From Thermodesulfobacterium sp. (lineage in GTDB: Bacteria; Desulfobacterota; Thermodesulfobacteria; Thermodesulfobacteriales; Thermodesulfobacteriaceae), in contig JACDNX010000007.1 of the NCBI GenBank assembly GCA_017656385.1, positions 1-64,000 of the forward strand: a stretch of 64,000 nt of DNA, in the 5' to 3' direction. The notes beneath the pieces were generated by a model, which was not told the DNA's origin, ran no database searches, and saw only the letters and a program-made list of their open reading frames with translations. The position numbers were made by a program, and so were the translations under genes. Shown here one piece after another: positions 26,239 through 35,761 of this stretch. Position 1 is the first letter of the stretch; every line of letters begins with the position of its first letter.

Positions 26239-27036
26239 ATGATTTTTAGACCGAAAAGAGTATGGAGTGTAGTTTTAAGGCATCTATATTTATTGAAACA
26301 CAGTCTCAGTAGGTGGATTGATCTTTTATATTGGCCTACGGTTGATTTACTTTTATGGGGATTTATAACTCTTTATTTACAAAAAGGGGGTTACCAAGAA
26401 GGCTATTGGGTATTTCAATTTTTGGGAGCTCTTATTTTTTGGAATATTCTTATTCGTGCTCAACAAGGGCTGGCAGTAGGTTTTTTAGAAGATGTATGGG
26501 CAAGGAATCTCCTTCATATATTCGTTTCACCTTTAACAATTTTTGAGTACCTTTTGGGGCTCTTTATATATAGTTTGTTTAAAGCTTTTATCGCTTCCTT
26601 GTTAATGGCAGTTCTTGCTTTTTTTGCATTTAATTTCAAAATCTGGATTCAGGGAGTAGATGTTTTTCTTTTAACTGCCTGTTTGATAATTTTTGCTTGG
26701 AGTATTGGACTTTTGACGATGGCTTTTATTTTATTTTTTGGACAGGAGGCAGAAATTTTAGCTTGGGCTTTAGCACTTCTATTTTTGCCTTTTTCAGCAG
26801 TATTTTATCCAGTAGAAGTATTACCAGAAAGCTTTCAAGCTGTAGCTAAGCTTGTTCCTACATCTTATATATTTGAAACCTTTAGACAAATTCTTTTAAA
26901 AGGTTATACCCCCTATGTTTTTATCTTAAAGGCTTATGTTCTGGTTTTTGTATATTTCTTTTTAAGTGTAGGGATATTTATATTAGCTTTTAATTTTGCT
27001 AAAAAAACAGGAAAGATTACTAAAATAGGAGAGTAA
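26239..27036 (+). CDS. ABC-2-type permease
   Basis: A 265-aa membrane protein with about six helices and the ABC-2 family pattern, including 'FLFLPFSAVFYPVEVLPES' before the last helices as 'LLFLPFSAVFYPVEVLP'. It pairs with the ATPase immediately upstream. The substrate (drug, polysaccharide or lipid) cannot be read from the sequence. The lepA gene starts 42 nt downstream. Confidence 0.86.
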   Translation: MIFRPKRVWSVVLRHLYLLKHSLSRWIDLLYWPTVDLLLWGFITLYLQKGGYQEGYWVFQFLGALIFWNILIRAQQGLAVGFLEDVWARNLLHIFVSPLTIFEYLLGLFIYSLFKAFIASLLMAVLAFFAFNFKIWIQGVDVFLLTACLIIFAWSIGLLTMAFILFFGQEAEILAWALALLFLPFSAVFYPVEVLPESFQAVAKLVPTSYIFETFRQILLKGYTPYVFILKAYVLVFVYFFLSVGIFILAFNFAKKTGKITKIGE

Positions 27037-27078
27037 CGCCTTGTTTTTTAAAATAGATTTGTTATTTTTAAAATTGCT

Positions 27079-28878
27079 ATGAAACCCATACCCATAGAAA
27101 GGATTAGAAATTTTAGTATAATTGCACATATTGATCACGGTAAATCTACGCTTGCAGACCGTGTTCTTGAATTTACAGGAGCTGTTTCTGCAAGAGAAAT
27201 GAGAGAACAATACTTAGATCGTTTGGAGCTTGAAAGAGAAAGGGGCATTACTATAAAATCTCAGGCAGTAAGGCTTTATTATCAAAGAGAAAATGGAGAG
27301 ATTTATCAGTTGAATCTAATAGATACTCCTGGACATGTTGATTTTACTTATGAAGTTTCACGAGCACTTTCAGCTTGCGAAGGAGCATTGCTTGTGGTAG
27401 ATGCATCTCAAGGAGTAGAGGCTCAAACTCTTGCTAATGTATATTTAGCATTAGAAAACAATTTAGAAATAATACCAATCATAAATAAAATAGATTTGCC
27501 TCAGGCTGACATAGAAAAAACTAAAAAGGAAATTGAAGAAATTATAGGACTTGATTCTCAGGATGCATTATTGGTTAGTGCTAAATTGGGAAGAGGTATA
27601 AGAGAGGTTTTAGAGGCAATTGTTAATAAAATTCCTCCGCCAAGAGGTAAAAGAGAATCATCCTTAAGAGCACTGGTTTTTGATTCTTGGTATGATCCAT
27701 ATCTGGGAGTAGTGGTTTTGGTAAGAGTGGTAGATGGGAAACTCTATCCTGGGCAGAAGATAAAATTTCTTTCAACAGGAAAGACATATGAAATTACCAA
27801 GGTAGGAGTATTTGCTCCAGAAGCAGCAACCTTAGACTGTTTATTTGCAGGAGAAGTGGGATTTATTGCTGCGGGAATAAAAGAGGTCAGAGAGGCTAAA
27901 ATAGGAGATACCATAACAGAAGCTAATGCTCAGGTAGAACCACTCCCGGGATTTAAAGAAGTAAAACCTGTGGTTTTTGCAGGTATCTTCCCTGTTGATA
28001 ATGATGATTTTGAAGATCTCAGAGAAGCTGTAGAGAGATTATGGCTTAATGATCCTGCTTTTTCTTATGAAGCAGAAACCTCGGCAGCTTTAGGATTTGG
28101 TTTTAGATGCGGTTTTCAAGGACTTCTTCATATGGAAATTGTTCAGGAAAGATTAGAAAGAGAATTTAAATTAAATCTCATTACTACAGCTCCTACAGTA
28201 AAATATAGAATAAAGCTTAAAAATAAAAAGGAAATTGAAATAGAAAACCCTGCAAATTGGCCTGATCCGGGATTAATTGAAGAGGTTTTGGAACCTTATA
28301 TAAGAGCTGAAATTTATACTCCTAAGGAATATATAGGTTCTCTTATTAAACTTTGTGAAGAAAAAAGGGGAATACAGAAGGAGATTAAATTTTTAACCCC
28401 TGAGAGATGTATTCTTATATATGAACTTCCTTTCAGTGAGGTTGTGCTTGATTTTTATGATAAGCTAAAAAGCTATTCAAGAGGTTATGCCTCCTTAGAT
28501 TATCAGTTTATTGGATATAAACCAGGAGATCTTGTAAAAATGGATATATTAATAAACAAACAACCTGTGGATACTTTATCCTTGATTGTTCATAGAGATA
28601 AGGCCTATTACAGAGGAAGAGAACTTACCTCCAAGTTAAAAGAAGTTATTCCAAGACAGCTTTTTGAAGTGGTTATTCAGGCAGCCATAGGAAGCAAAGT
28701 AATAGCTCGTGAAAGAATACCGCCATTAAGAAAAGATGTTCTGGCAAAATGTTATGGAGGAGATGTGACAAGAAAAAAGAAACTTCTGGAAAAACAAAAG
28801 GAAGGTAAGAAAAGATTGAAAGCTATAGGTCATATAGAAATCCCTCAGGAGGCATTTTTAGCGGTTCTGAAAATTTAA
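27079..28878 (+). CDS. lepA: Elongation factor 4 (LepA)
   Basis: A ribosome-associated GTPase that acts on stalled or mistranslocated ribosomes and influences initiation. The 599-aa protein has G1 [10 protein letters not shown]2/G3 '[12 protein letters not shown]' and DTPGHVDF, G4 NKID, EF-G-like domains II, III and V, and the LepA-specific C-terminal domain '[24 protein letters not shown]' region (start [15 protein letters not shown]). No EF-G-like domain IV is present. It is followed by lepB, the standard lepA-lepB pair. Confidence 0.97.
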   Translation: MKPIPIERIRNFSIIAHIDHGKSTLADRVLEFTGAVSAREMREQYLDRLELERERGITIKSQAVRLYYQRENGEIYQLNLIDTPGHVDFTYEVSRALSACEGALLVVDASQGVEAQTLANVYLALENNLEIIPIINKIDLPQADIEKTKKEIEEIIGLDSQDALLVSAKLGRGIREVLEAIVNKIPPPRGKRESSLRALVFDSWYDPYLGVVVLVRVVDGKLYPGQKIKFLSTGKTYEITKVGVFAPEAATLDCLFAGEVGFIAAGIKEVREAKIGDTITEANAQVEPLPGFKEVKPVVFAGIFPVDNDDFEDLREAVERLWLNDPAFSYEAETSAALGFGFRCGFQGLLHMEIVQERLEREFKLNLITTAPTVKYRIKLKNKKEIEIENPANWPDPGLIEEVLEPYIRAEIYTPKEYIGSLIKLCEEKRGIQKEIKFLTPERCILIYELPFSEVVLDFYDKLKSYSRGYASLDYQFIGYKPGDLVKMDILINKQPVDTLSLIVHRDKAYYRGRELTSKLKEVIPRQLFEVVIQAAIGSKVIARERIPPLRKDVLAKCYGGDVTRKKKLLEKQKEGKKRLKAIGHIEIPQEAFLAVLKI

Positions 28879-28899
28879 TCTCAAGGAGGTTAAATTCAG

Positions 28900-29511
28900 A
28901 TGAAAAATTTTCAGAGTAAAATCTGGGATTGGACTAAAAGTATATTAATTGCCTTGGTTCTTGCTCTTTTTATCAGAGCTTTTATAGTGCAGGCTTATAA
29001 AATACCTTCTGGTTCTATGATACCTACACTTCTTATAGGAGATTATTTACTGGTTAATAAACTTGCTTACGGTATAAGAAATCCAATTAAGAATGATTTT
29101 ATTTATTTTAGGAAACTCCCAGAAAGACAGGAAATTGTAGTTTTTACTTATCCACTTAATAAAAAACTGGATTTCATTAAAAGAGTTATTGGGCTTCCTG
29201 GAGATACTGTGGAAATTGTTAACAAAAAGGTTTATGTAAATGGTAAATTATTAAAAGAACCATATATTCAATTTAATGATCCAGAAATTTATCCTAAGGA
29301 GGTAAGTCCCAGAGATAACTATGGACCTGTAAAAGTTCCGCCTGGTTATATTTTTGTATTAGGAGATAACAGAGACCAAAGTTATGATAGTAGATTTTGG
29401 GGATTTGTTCCTATTAACTATCTTAAAGGTAAAGCTTTAATAATTTATTTTTCCTGGGATTCAAAAAATTTCAGAATAAGATTTAATAGAATAGGAAAAT
29501 TAATTCAATAA
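28900..29511 (+). CDS. lepB: Signal peptidase I
   Basis: Cleaves Sec/Tat signal peptides on the outer face of the inner membrane. The 203-aa protein has one N-terminal membrane helix. The catalytic Ser is in IPSGSMIPTL (Ser39) and the general-base Lys in FIKRVIGLPGD (Lys94). The conserved 'VLGDNRDQSYDSRFWGFV' box is near the end. A good AAGGAGGT ribosome site precedes the ATG. It follows lepA by 21 nt. Confidence 0.97.
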   Translation: MKNFQSKIWDWTKSILIALVLALFIRAFIVQAYKIPSGSMIPTLLIGDYLLVNKLAYGIRNPIKNDFIYFRKLPERQEIVVFTYPLNKKLDFIKRVIGLPGDTVEIVNKKVYVNGKLLKEPYIQFNDPEIYPKEVSPRDNYGPVKVPPGYIFVLGDNRDQSYDSRFWGFVPINYLKGKALIIYFSWDSKNFRIRFNRIGKLIQ

Positions 29512-29606
29512 AAATCATTAAGTTTCTTATACTCTATCTTAAGATGCATTGCTGAATCATAATAACTATAATTTTGTATTAATTTAATTTTTTAGTAATT
29601 ATTTTA

Positions 29607-29634
29607 TTGACTTATTTTTTATCACAAATAAAAT
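29607..29634 (+). promoter_or_regulatory. Promoter of the 93-aa membrane protein
   Basis: TTGACT (29607-29612), a 16-nt spacer and TAAAAT (29629-29634) precede an AAAGGAGGT ribosome site and the ATG at 29669. The rest of the 157-nt intergenic stretch shows only AT-rich sequence. Confidence 0.6.
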
Positions 29635-29668
29635 TTTAAAAATAAATTTTTATAAAAGGAGGTATAAA

Positions 29669-29950
29669 ATGATAGGAATGGATTTTGCTAGTTTCTTAAT
29701 TCTTTTAATTATTTCTGTAATTATTACAGCAATTATTCATTTTGGATTAAAGTATTATATAATTCCTGGTTGGGGTTCTTTTTTATCAAAGGTAATTGTT
29801 GGATGGATAGGAGCATGGCTTGGGAGCCCTGTATTTGGGTATTGGTTTAAGGGTTTGGCTTATCAAAACATATATATTATTCCTGCAATTTTAGGAGCTA
29901 TAGCTGCAAATATTTTAGTTGTGGATATATGTAAAACTTTAAAAGGCTAA
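29669..29950 (+). CDS. Small three-helix membrane protein, GlsB/YeaQ-like
   Basis: A 93-aa hydrophobic protein with three predicted membrane helices separated by short Gly-rich turns ('VGWIGAWLGSPVFGYW'). The layout resembles the small GlsB/YeaQ/YmgE (transglycosylase-associated) stress proteins, but the match is not strong enough to be sure. It has its own promoter and a strong ribosome site. It converges with the PhoU-like gene. Confidence 0.7.
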   Translation: MIGMDFASFLILLIISVIITAIIHFGLKYYIIPGWGSFLSKVIVGWIGAWLGSPVFGYWFKGLAYQNIYIIPAILGAIAANILVVDICKTLKG

Positions 29951-29958
29951 TTTTTAGC

Positions 29959-31299
29959 TTATTTTGCTATCATAGCCCTCATTAGATCCGCTGTATTTTC
30001 TGCATGGTGAGGAATACCTAAGATTAAATCAACAAGTTTTAGTGTATAAAAAAGAATTAAAGAATTATCTAAATGGGTAAAAATGTCTTTTTTAATTTTG
30101 TTTCCAAACTCCTCTGCTAAATATTGTGAATATCTGATATTTCTTACAATTTCTTTTGCTTGATTTCTGCTCTCTTCTGTTCTATTAAGAAGAAAATCTG
30201 CAGAATAGAGAATTAGATTTTTCAAAAACTTTAAAGATTCAGTGCTTTTGGTTAAAAGTGCTTCTATATCTTTAAAAAGCATTTCAGGTATTTCTAAGTG
30301 CTTAAAAGACAACCAGTTAATAATTTCCTCAGCTACATCAGCTATAGCATCCTGTTCTTTGAGATACATAAAAAGTTCAAATCTTTCTACTGGAAGGATA
30401 ATACCTTTGGGAAGATGCCCTCTTATATTTCTTTTTAATTGATCTGCTTCTTTTTCTATTTCAAAGATGTGTTTTGCAATTTCTTCAAGCCTTTTGCTAT
30501 TTTTTTTATTATAAGCTTCAAAAGCAAGAGAGAGTCTTTCTACACATTCAAGAACCAAATGAGCGTGTTTTTTCAGTAGATCAAATACTGGCAGTTCCTT
30601 TAAAACTGTTTCTTTTATTTTTTCTACTTTTTCGCTTTCTATTTTAGGAATTTTACCTTCTATAGTAAAAATAACTCCTTCAGCAATATTGGTAGCTAAA
30701 TCTCCAACTCTTTCCAGATTTTGAACCACTATAATGTAATCTATACCAATTTCTAATAGTTCAGGATTACCTTTCATACAATCTTTGATTTGCTCAATAT
30801 TATCTTTTTGAAATCTATCAACTATGTCGTCATACTCAATTACAGAATAAGCTTTTTTAGTATTTTCTGTAACGAAAGCATTTATAGCAGATTGTAACAT
30901 GTAAAGAGCTTCATTTGCCATTTCGATAATAGTTACTTTGCATTGAGGAATATTTTTTTCTCTGGTTTTGTATATATCAATTACTCTAAAAGCAATATTT
31001 ACAGACTGATCAGCTACTCTTTCTAAATTTCTTGCTATATCTATGGCAGTAATTATAAATCTCAAATCTTTTGCTACTGGTTGTTGTAAAGCAATAATTT
31101 CAAGAGCTGTTTGAGATACCATGTTTTCATAGTAATCTACTTGCTCATCAAATTCTATAACCTTTTTAGCTAACTCTGGATTTAATTTATCAATAGCTAA
31201 AATGGCACCATTGACCATGTCATTTACTATTTTTGCCATATCCAATAAAAGATTTTTTAGTATTTGCAATTCTTTCTCTAAGGTTACTCTTGTCATCAA
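29959..31299 (-). CDS. Double PhoU-domain protein (PhoU + PhoU-like)
   Basis: A 446-aa all-helical protein. Residues 1 to about 215 form a PhoU domain ('LEKELQILKNLLLDMAK', 'QQPVAKDLRFIITAIDIARN', 'YIIVVQNLERVGDLATNI'). The second half looks like another PhoU/DUF47 (TIGR00153) unit with 'EQDAIADVAEEIINWLS'. PhoU proteins restrain phosphate uptake and PhoR signalling; DUF47 proteins accompany Pit-type transporters. No pst, pit or phoR gene lies nearby. It is preceded 6 nt upstream by the tRNA thiolase gene. Confidence 0.85.
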   Translation of the reverse strand: MMTRVTLEKELQILKNLLLDMAKIVNDMVNGAILAIDKLNPELAKKVIEFDEQVDYYENMVSQTALEIIALQQPVAKDLRFIITAIDIARNLERVADQSVNIAFRVIDIYKTREKNIPQCKVTIIEMANEALYMLQSAINAFVTENTKKAYSVIEYDDIVDRFQKDNIEQIKDCMKGNPELLEIGIDYIIVVQNLERVGDLATNIAEGVIFTIEGKIPKIESEKVEKIKETVLKELPVFDLLKKHAHLVLECVERLSLAFEAYNKKNSKRLEEIAKHIFEIEKEADQLKRNIRGHLPKGIILPVERFELFMYLKEQDAIADVAEEIINWLSFKHLEIPEMLFKDIEALLTKSTESLKFLKNLILYSADFLLNRTEESRNQAKEIVRNIRYSQYLAEEFGNKIKKDIFTHLDNSLILFYTLKLVDLILGIPHHAENTADLMRAMIAK

Positions 31300-31305
31300 A
31301 ACCTC

Positions 31306-32538
31306 CTAATTCTCTGAATTTTTAACACTATAAGCTTTAAATCCCATTTTCCTAAGCTTTAAAGCAAGAGAATAAGCAATTTCAGGATCAGTAGCATTTA
31401 GAAATATGTATTTGTCTCTGTAAGGCTTAAAAAATTTTCTCAATTTTCTAACTGAATCTTTTAGCAGATTTTCTTTTTCTTTCAAATCTATAAGGATCCA
31501 GTTAGAATCCAAGTTTTTTACATAGTTTTCAAACATTTCCTGAGTTAGCTCTATGTTTTTATCTTCTACTCTATTTAAAAGTTCCACTCTTTTACACCTG
31601 CTACAGATTTTATCAGTAGCACTGGTAATTTCTCCACATTTACTACATGTGCTTAAAGGTTCATTCTGGTGATAAGATTTTATAAGAGGAATAAGTTTTT
31701 TGGTAAAGACCGAAAGTAATTGATACTTAATCTGTCTATTCTCTTTTTCTAATTCTATCAGAATTTTTTTTGTTTTTTTGGGTGGATTGTTGTCTGCGTG
31801 GGGACAGAGAAAGTTTGCTATAGGTATTTCGTTTAGAGCAACATAATAAAATATTTCTTTTTCAGGAGTGGTATAGAAAGGTTTAACTTTTTTAATCTGA
31901 TTTGGAGAAAGAGGAGGTAGCACAGGTTGGAGTTTTGCTATTCCTGAAAAATCTCCATGGAAAAAGAGTGTTAACATTGTAGAAACAACATCATCTAAGT
32001 GGTGTCCAGTTGCAACAACCGTCAGTTTTAATTCTTTTGCAATTTTTGAAAAAAGATACCTTTTTATTGCTCCACAAGCTGAACAAATTTTATTTTTGAA
32101 ATAAGTGAAAACAAAATCGTCAATTCTGTAACCCTCTTTTTCTGGTAAATTATATACATAAAGAGGAACATCCAAATTGTTACATAAGGTTCTAACCAGA
32201 TTTTCTATTTTTTCTGAATGATATTTAATTCCCAAATTTATAAAAATAGCCTGTAGGTTTATCTCAGGATAAAGTTTTTTTAGAACAGTAAGCAAAGCAG
32301 AACTATCTTTACCACCAGAGAGAAACACCCCCACCTTATCCTGGGATTTAATCATTTTATACTTTTCTATGGTTTTTCTTACTCTGTTCTCAAAAAAGGT
32401 GTTGTAACAGTTCTTGCAAACTTTTATTCCCTGAGAGGGAATATCTATTAGAGCTTTTTCTTTTTTGCATAATTTACAAAGAAATGGATATTCTTTAAAC
32501 TCAAATTCAAAAAATTCGCCGTACTTGTAATACCTCAT
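31306..32538 (-). CDS. TtuA-like tRNA 2-thiolation enzyme with degenerate rhodanese-like C-terminus
   Basis: A 410-aa PP-loop ATPase of the TtuA/Ncs6 (TIGR00269) type, which activates uridine of tRNA for sulfur insertion. Two N-terminal Cys pairs (21/24, 41/44) and Cys298/301/312/315 form zinc fingers. SGGKDS is at 74-79. Cys152, Cys155 and Cys245 are positioned as the three [4Fe-4S] ligands. A further ~80 residues follow the standard end. 'NWILIDLKEKENLL', then 'YIFLNATDPEIAYSLALKL' and 'MGFKAYSV', resemble a rhodanese fold, but with Asn-Ala where the catalytic Cys loop should be. Thermophile TtuA makes 2-thio-ribothymidine-54, which stabilises tRNA; that role here is inference. Confidence 0.87.
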   Translation of the reverse strand: MRYYKYGEFFEFEFKEYPFLCKLCKKEKALIDIPSQGIKVCKNCYNTFFENRVRKTIEKYKMIKSQDKVGVFLSGGKDSSALLTVLKKLYPEINLQAIFINLGIKYHSEKIENLVRTLCNNLDVPLYVYNLPEKEGYRIDDFVFTYFKNKICSACGAIKRYLFSKIAKELKLTVVATGHHLDDVVSTMLTLFFHGDFSGIAKLQPVLPPLSPNQIKKVKPFYTTPEKEIFYYVALNEIPIANFLCPHADNNPPKKTKKILIELEKENRQIKYQLLSVFTKKLIPLIKSYHQNEPLSTCSKCGEITSATDKICSRCKRVELLNRVEDKNIELTQEMFENYVKNLDSNWILIDLKEKENLLKDSVRKLRKFFKPYRDKYIFLNATDPEIAYSLALKLRKMGFKAYSVKNSEN

Positions 32539-32596
32539 AGCTCTTTATTTTAACCTAAATATTTTATTGTGAAAAGAAGAATCTATTTTATTTCAC

Positions 32597-32625
32597 TTGT
32601 ATTTCTTGTGTTTTAAGATTAAAAT
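32597..32625 (+). promoter_or_regulatory. Promoter candidate for the lipoprotein-pcm genes
   Basis: TTGTAT (32597-32602), a 17-nt spacer and TAAAAT (32620-32625) place the start about 10 nt before the lipoprotein ATG at 32642. The leader would be very short and lacks a ribosome site. Confidence 0.42.
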
Positions 32626-32641
32626 ATAAACCATTGTTATA

Positions 32642-33010
32642 ATGGATAAGAACACAAATGTTAGTTTTTTGAAAAAGTTATTTTTTTTAATAGGAGTTAT
32701 TGTTTTTATTTATGGATGTGCAGTAAAACCAGGACCCAATCTGGCTTCTAAAGCTTCTTTAATTCATCCTCAGCAGACTACAAAAGCAGAGATTTTGCAA
32801 TTTTTGGGTCCACCTGTGCAGATATTTACCTTCCCCGATGGTAAAGAAGAATGGTACTATTATTATAGAGTTAGAAACTTCTGGGAAAAAGTACCTGTTG
32901 TTAGAAATTACAAAGGAGAAGATTATACAGAAGTTTTAAAAATAGTTATAAAAGGTAAAAAAGTAATAGATTGTATATACTATACTGTTTCTTCTCCTAA
33001 GAAGGAGTAA
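32642..33010 (+). CDS. Small outer-membrane-type lipoprotein (SmpA/BamE-like)
   Basis: A 122-aa exported protein with an N-terminal signal sequence ending in the lipobox IYGC, so it should be lipidated at Cys28. The mature part begins with a linker, then '[25 protein letters not shown]', a pattern seen in SmpA/OmlA (BamE-like) domains. Members aid outer-membrane protein assembly or have unknown envelope roles. It precedes pcm by 2 nt, probably as one transcript. Domain match moderate; lipoprotein nature strong. Confidence 0.75.
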   Translation: MDKNTNVSFLKKLFFLIGVIVFIYGCAVKPGPNLASKASLIHPQQTTKAEILQFLGPPVQIFTFPDGKEEWYYYYRVRNFWEKVPVVRNYKGEDYTEVLKIVIKGKKVIDCIYYTVSSPKKE

Positions 33011-33012
33011 TT

Positions 33013-33681
33013 ATGCAACACTTTTCAGAAGCTGAAAAAGATTTATATAGAGTTGCAAGAGAAAAGATGGTAGAAACCCAGATCAAAGCTCGTGGTATAA
33101 AGGATTCAAGGGTTTTACAGGCAATGCTTAAAGTTCCTCGTCATTTGTTTGTAGATGAAGCATTAAGAGATCAAGCTTATGGTGATTTTCCTCTTCCTAT
33201 AGGAGAAGGACAAACCATTTCACAACCCTATATAGTAGCTGTTATGACCGAGGCTCTTGAATTAAAGGGAAATGAAAGAGTTTTAGAGGTTGGCACAGGT
33301 TCAGGATATCAAACTGCAATTTTAGCAGAACTATCCCTCTGGGTGTATACTATAGAAAAGTATCCTTCTTTACTTGAAAGAGCAAAAAAAATTCTCTTTG
33401 GTCTTGGTTATAAAAATATCTCTTTTAAATCGGGGGATGGCAGTTTGGGATGGAAGGAAGTTTCTCCTTTTGATGCAATTATTGTTACTGCTGCTGCTCC
33501 CAAAATTCCACAACTTTTTATAGATCAACTTTTAGAGGGTGGAAGGATAGTAATTCCTGTAGGAGATGAATATTCTCAGGTATTAGTAAAAGGTGTGAAG
33601 AGGGGAGGAAAATTATATACTCAAACTTTAGAACCTGTTAGATTTGTAAAATTGGTGGGTGCTTATGGATTTAAAGAATAA
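33013..33681 (+). CDS. pcm: Protein-L-isoaspartate O-methyltransferase
   Basis: Repairs isoaspartyl damage in proteins using S-adenosylmethionine. The 222-aa protein has '[18 protein letters not shown]', '[20 protein letters not shown]' and the SAM-binding [18 protein letters not shown]. '[20 protein letters not shown]' and 'GGRIVIPVG' complete the family set. Common in thermophiles, where damage is frequent. Overlaps the next gene by about 17 nt. Confidence 0.96.
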   Translation: MQHFSEAEKDLYRVAREKMVETQIKARGIKDSRVLQAMLKVPRHLFVDEALRDQAYGDFPLPIGEGQTISQPYIVAVMTEALELKGNERVLEVGTGSGYQTAILAELSLWVYTIEKYPSLLERAKKILFGLGYKNISFKSGDGSLGWKEVSPFDAIIVTAAAPKIPQLFIDQLLEGGRIVIPVGDEYSQVLVKGVKRGGKLYTQTLEPVRFVKLVGAYGFKE

Positions 33682-34126
33682 AAGAATAGGAATAATAGGG
33701 GCAGGAATAGCAGATAAGGAGACTTATGAGTTAGCTTATAAAGTAGGAAAACTGCTTGCAGAAAGGGGAGCCATTATATATACTGGAGGACTTGGAGGAG
33801 TTATGGAAGCTGCCTCAAAAGGGGCTTTTGATGCAGGAGGTATTACAGTTGGAATTTTACCTGGTAATAAAGCTGAGGATGCGAATCCTTATGTGAAAAT
33901 TGTTATTTTAACTGATATGGGACATGCAAGAAATGTAATACTTGTAAGATCAGTAGATATAGTAGTTGCAATTGCTGGGGGATACGGAACTTTATCAGAA
34001 ATTGCTCTTTCCTTAAAAATGTGGAAGCCTGTTATAGGACTTAAGACCTGGGAAAACATACCAGGTGTTCACTATGTAAATTCTGCCGATGAAGTCTTAT
34101 CTAAAATTTTGGAATTTTTAAGCTGA
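33665..34126 (+). CDS. LOG-like nucleotide-binding protein (TIGR00725 family)
   Basis: A Rossmann-fold protein of about 154 aa related to the LOG/lysine decarboxylase-like family (YvdD subgroup). Glycine-rich '[20 protein letters not shown]', '[20 protein letters not shown]' and the motif '[18 protein letters not shown]' are seen; the last matches the PGGxGTxxE active-site motif of LOG proteins with Ala-Gly-Gly-Tyr. The frame is also open from a GTG at 33659; I prefer ATG at 33665. Activity unknown. Its 3' end overlaps the convergent pseudouridine synthase gene by 55 nt. Confidence 0.82.
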   Translation: MDLKNKRIGIIGAGIADKETYELAYKVGKLLAERGAIIYTGGLGGVMEAASKGAFDAGGITVGILPGNKAEDANPYVKIVILTDMGHARNVILVRSVDIVVAIAGGYGTLSEIALSLKMWKPVIGLKTWENIPGVHYVNSADEVLSKILEFLS

Positions 34127-34836
34127 GACACAAAAGAAAACAAATCTTTAACTTCCTTTTCAGAAAGGGGTCTTATTTCTCCAGGCTTTAAATTTTTCAA
34201 AGAAAGAGGTCCAAACTTTATTCTAACTAATCTGTAAACTTTTCCTCCAAGATAGGCTATCATTTTTCTCACTTCTCTTTTTATTCCCTCCTTAACAGCC
34301 ACTTCATAAATCCATTTAGTTTTATCTTTTCTTAAGAGTTTAAAACTTAAAGGCTTAACAAGCTTATTTTCTATTTTAATTCCAGATTTAAGTAATTTTT
34401 CAATTTTTTTATTCTCAATTTTTGGGGTTACCCAAACTCTATAAACCCTTTTTACTTCGTATCTCGGATGTAACAATAAATTGGCAAGATCACCATCATT
34501 GGTAAGCAAAATTAAACCTTCGCTGTGCTTATCAAGTCTTCCCACAGGGAATACCTTATAGGGCAATTTTTCTAAAAAAGGCTTGATAGTTTCTCTATGA
34601 TGAGGATCATACAGAGAAGTAAGAACCCCCTTTGGTTTATAAAAAAGGTAGTAAACTTTAGGAGGTAGTTTAATAAGTTTCCCTTCTACATATACTTTGT
34701 CTTTTTCAAGATTAACTCTGTAGTTTAGATCTTTTACTATTTTACCGTTTATAGAAACTTTACCTGATAAAATTAAATTATCAGCTTTTCTACGAGAGGC
34801 AATTCCACAAAAGGATAAAAATTTATTTAATCTCAT
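34072..34836 (-). CDS. RsuA/RluB-family pseudouridine synthase
   Basis: A 254-aa rRNA pseudouridine synthase with an N-terminal S4 domain ('LNKFLSFCGIASRRKAD'). The catalytic motif is GRLDKHSEGLILLTNDG (Asp102), followed by the C-terminal 'KEGIKREVRKMIAYLGGKV' and 'RIKFGPLSLKNLKPGE'. Members modify 16S U516 (RsuA) or 23S U2605 (RluB); which applies here is uncertain. The last 18 codons overlap the opposite-strand LOG-like gene. Confidence 0.9.
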   Translation of the reverse strand: MRLNKFLSFCGIASRRKADNLILSGKVSINGKIVKDLNYRVNLEKDKVYVEGKLIKLPPKVYYLFYKPKGVLTSLYDPHHRETIKPFLEKLPYKVFPVGRLDKHSEGLILLTNDGDLANLLLHPRYEVKRVYRVWVTPKIENKKIEKLLKSGIKIENKLVKPLSFKLLRKDKTKWIYEVAVKEGIKREVRKMIAYLGGKVYRLVRIKFGPLSLKNLKPGEIRPLSEKEVKDLFSFVSQLKNSKILDKTSSAEFT

Positions 34837-34840
34837 AAAA

Positions 34841-35761
34841 TCACTTTTTCTTTTTTTCTTCTTCTGGTTCTATGTGAATAGTTACAGAAAGTTCGGGGAA
34901 TTTGTCCATAATTTTCCTTTCAAGGTCATTGCATAAATTATGGGCTTCCTTTACAGGCATATTATCCGAAACTGTGAGGTGAAATTCCACAAATCCTTTT
35001 CTTCCAGCCCTTCTTGTTTTCAAATCATGGACATCATGTATTTTGTAATCTTTGTGAGAATAGGTTTTGATAGTGTTGTCTATAATGTTTTGAATAGAGG
35101 TTATTTTTTCTTGAGGCAAACTTGCGTCAAGTAAATAACTTATTGAATTTTTGATTATTTTATATCCTAAATACAGTATGTTTATGCTTATTAATAGTGC
35201 AATTAAAGGGTCTATAATCCATGTTTTTAATAAGTTTGTCAAATAAACTCCAGCTATTACTCCAGCTGTAGTTATTACATCGGTAAAAAGATGAGAAGCA
35301 TGAGAAATAAGTATAGGAGAATTTTCCTTTTTTCCTTGTCGGTAAAGATAGTAAGAAAGAGAGGAATTTAGAACTATGGTAGTAAAAATTATTAAAATAC
35401 CTGTATCCAGATTTTTAAGAGGACCAGGATTTAAAAAACTTCGATAGACTTTCCATATTATGGAAATTGAAGCTCCAATAATAAAAAGAGCCTCACATAT
35501 AGATATGAGATACTCAAATTTATAATAACCATAAGGATGTTCTTTATCAGGAGGTTTTAAAGCTATTTTGCTTCCCCAAAATGCTATAGTAGCAGATGCA
35601 ATATTAATTACCGATTCCATAGCATCAGAATATATAGCTACAGATTTAGTGACAAAGAAAGCAAATAATTTAGCTAAGAAGATTAGGATACTTATAAATA
35701 AACTTAAGAAAGTAAGTTTTACTGCTTTGGAATCCTGAAAAAAGTAATGGTTATGTGTCAA
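34841..35761 (-). CDS. Cation diffusion facilitator (CDF) transporter
   Basis: A 306-aa divalent-metal/proton antiporter. Six helices are visible. The metal-site motif in helix 2 reads 'SVAIYSDAMESVINIASA' (DxxES in place of the common HxxxD first site), and 'ISHASHLFTDVITTAGVI' in helix 5 (HxxxD). A C-terminal cytoplasmic domain ('VKEAHNLCNDLERKIM', 'VTIHIEP') follows. The metal (Zn, Fe or Mn) cannot be decided. Its start overlaps the upstream ABC permease stop by 4 nt. Confidence 0.92.
   Translation of the reverse strand: MTHNHYFFQDSKAVKLTFLSLFISILIFLAKLFAFFVTKSVAIYSDAMESVINIASATIAFWGSKIALKPPDKEHPYGYYKFEYLISICEALFIIGASISIIWKVYRSFLNPGPLKNLDTGILIIFTTIVLNSSLSYYLYRQGKKENSPILISHASHLFTDVITTAGVIAGVYLTNLLKTWIIDPLIALLISINILYLGYKIIKNSISYLLDASLPQEKITSIQNIIDNTIKTYSHKDYKIHDVHDLKTRRAGRKGFVEFHLTVSDNMPVKEAHNLCNDLERKIMDKFPELSVTIHIEPEEEKKKK

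Noticed and set aside
32638-32643. A perfect TATAAT as promoter of the lipoprotein gene
   Set aside because: It overlaps the ATG, so a transcript from it would start inside the coding region, and no alternative downstream start exists. The TTGTAT-N17-TAAAAT pair upstream is more sensible.
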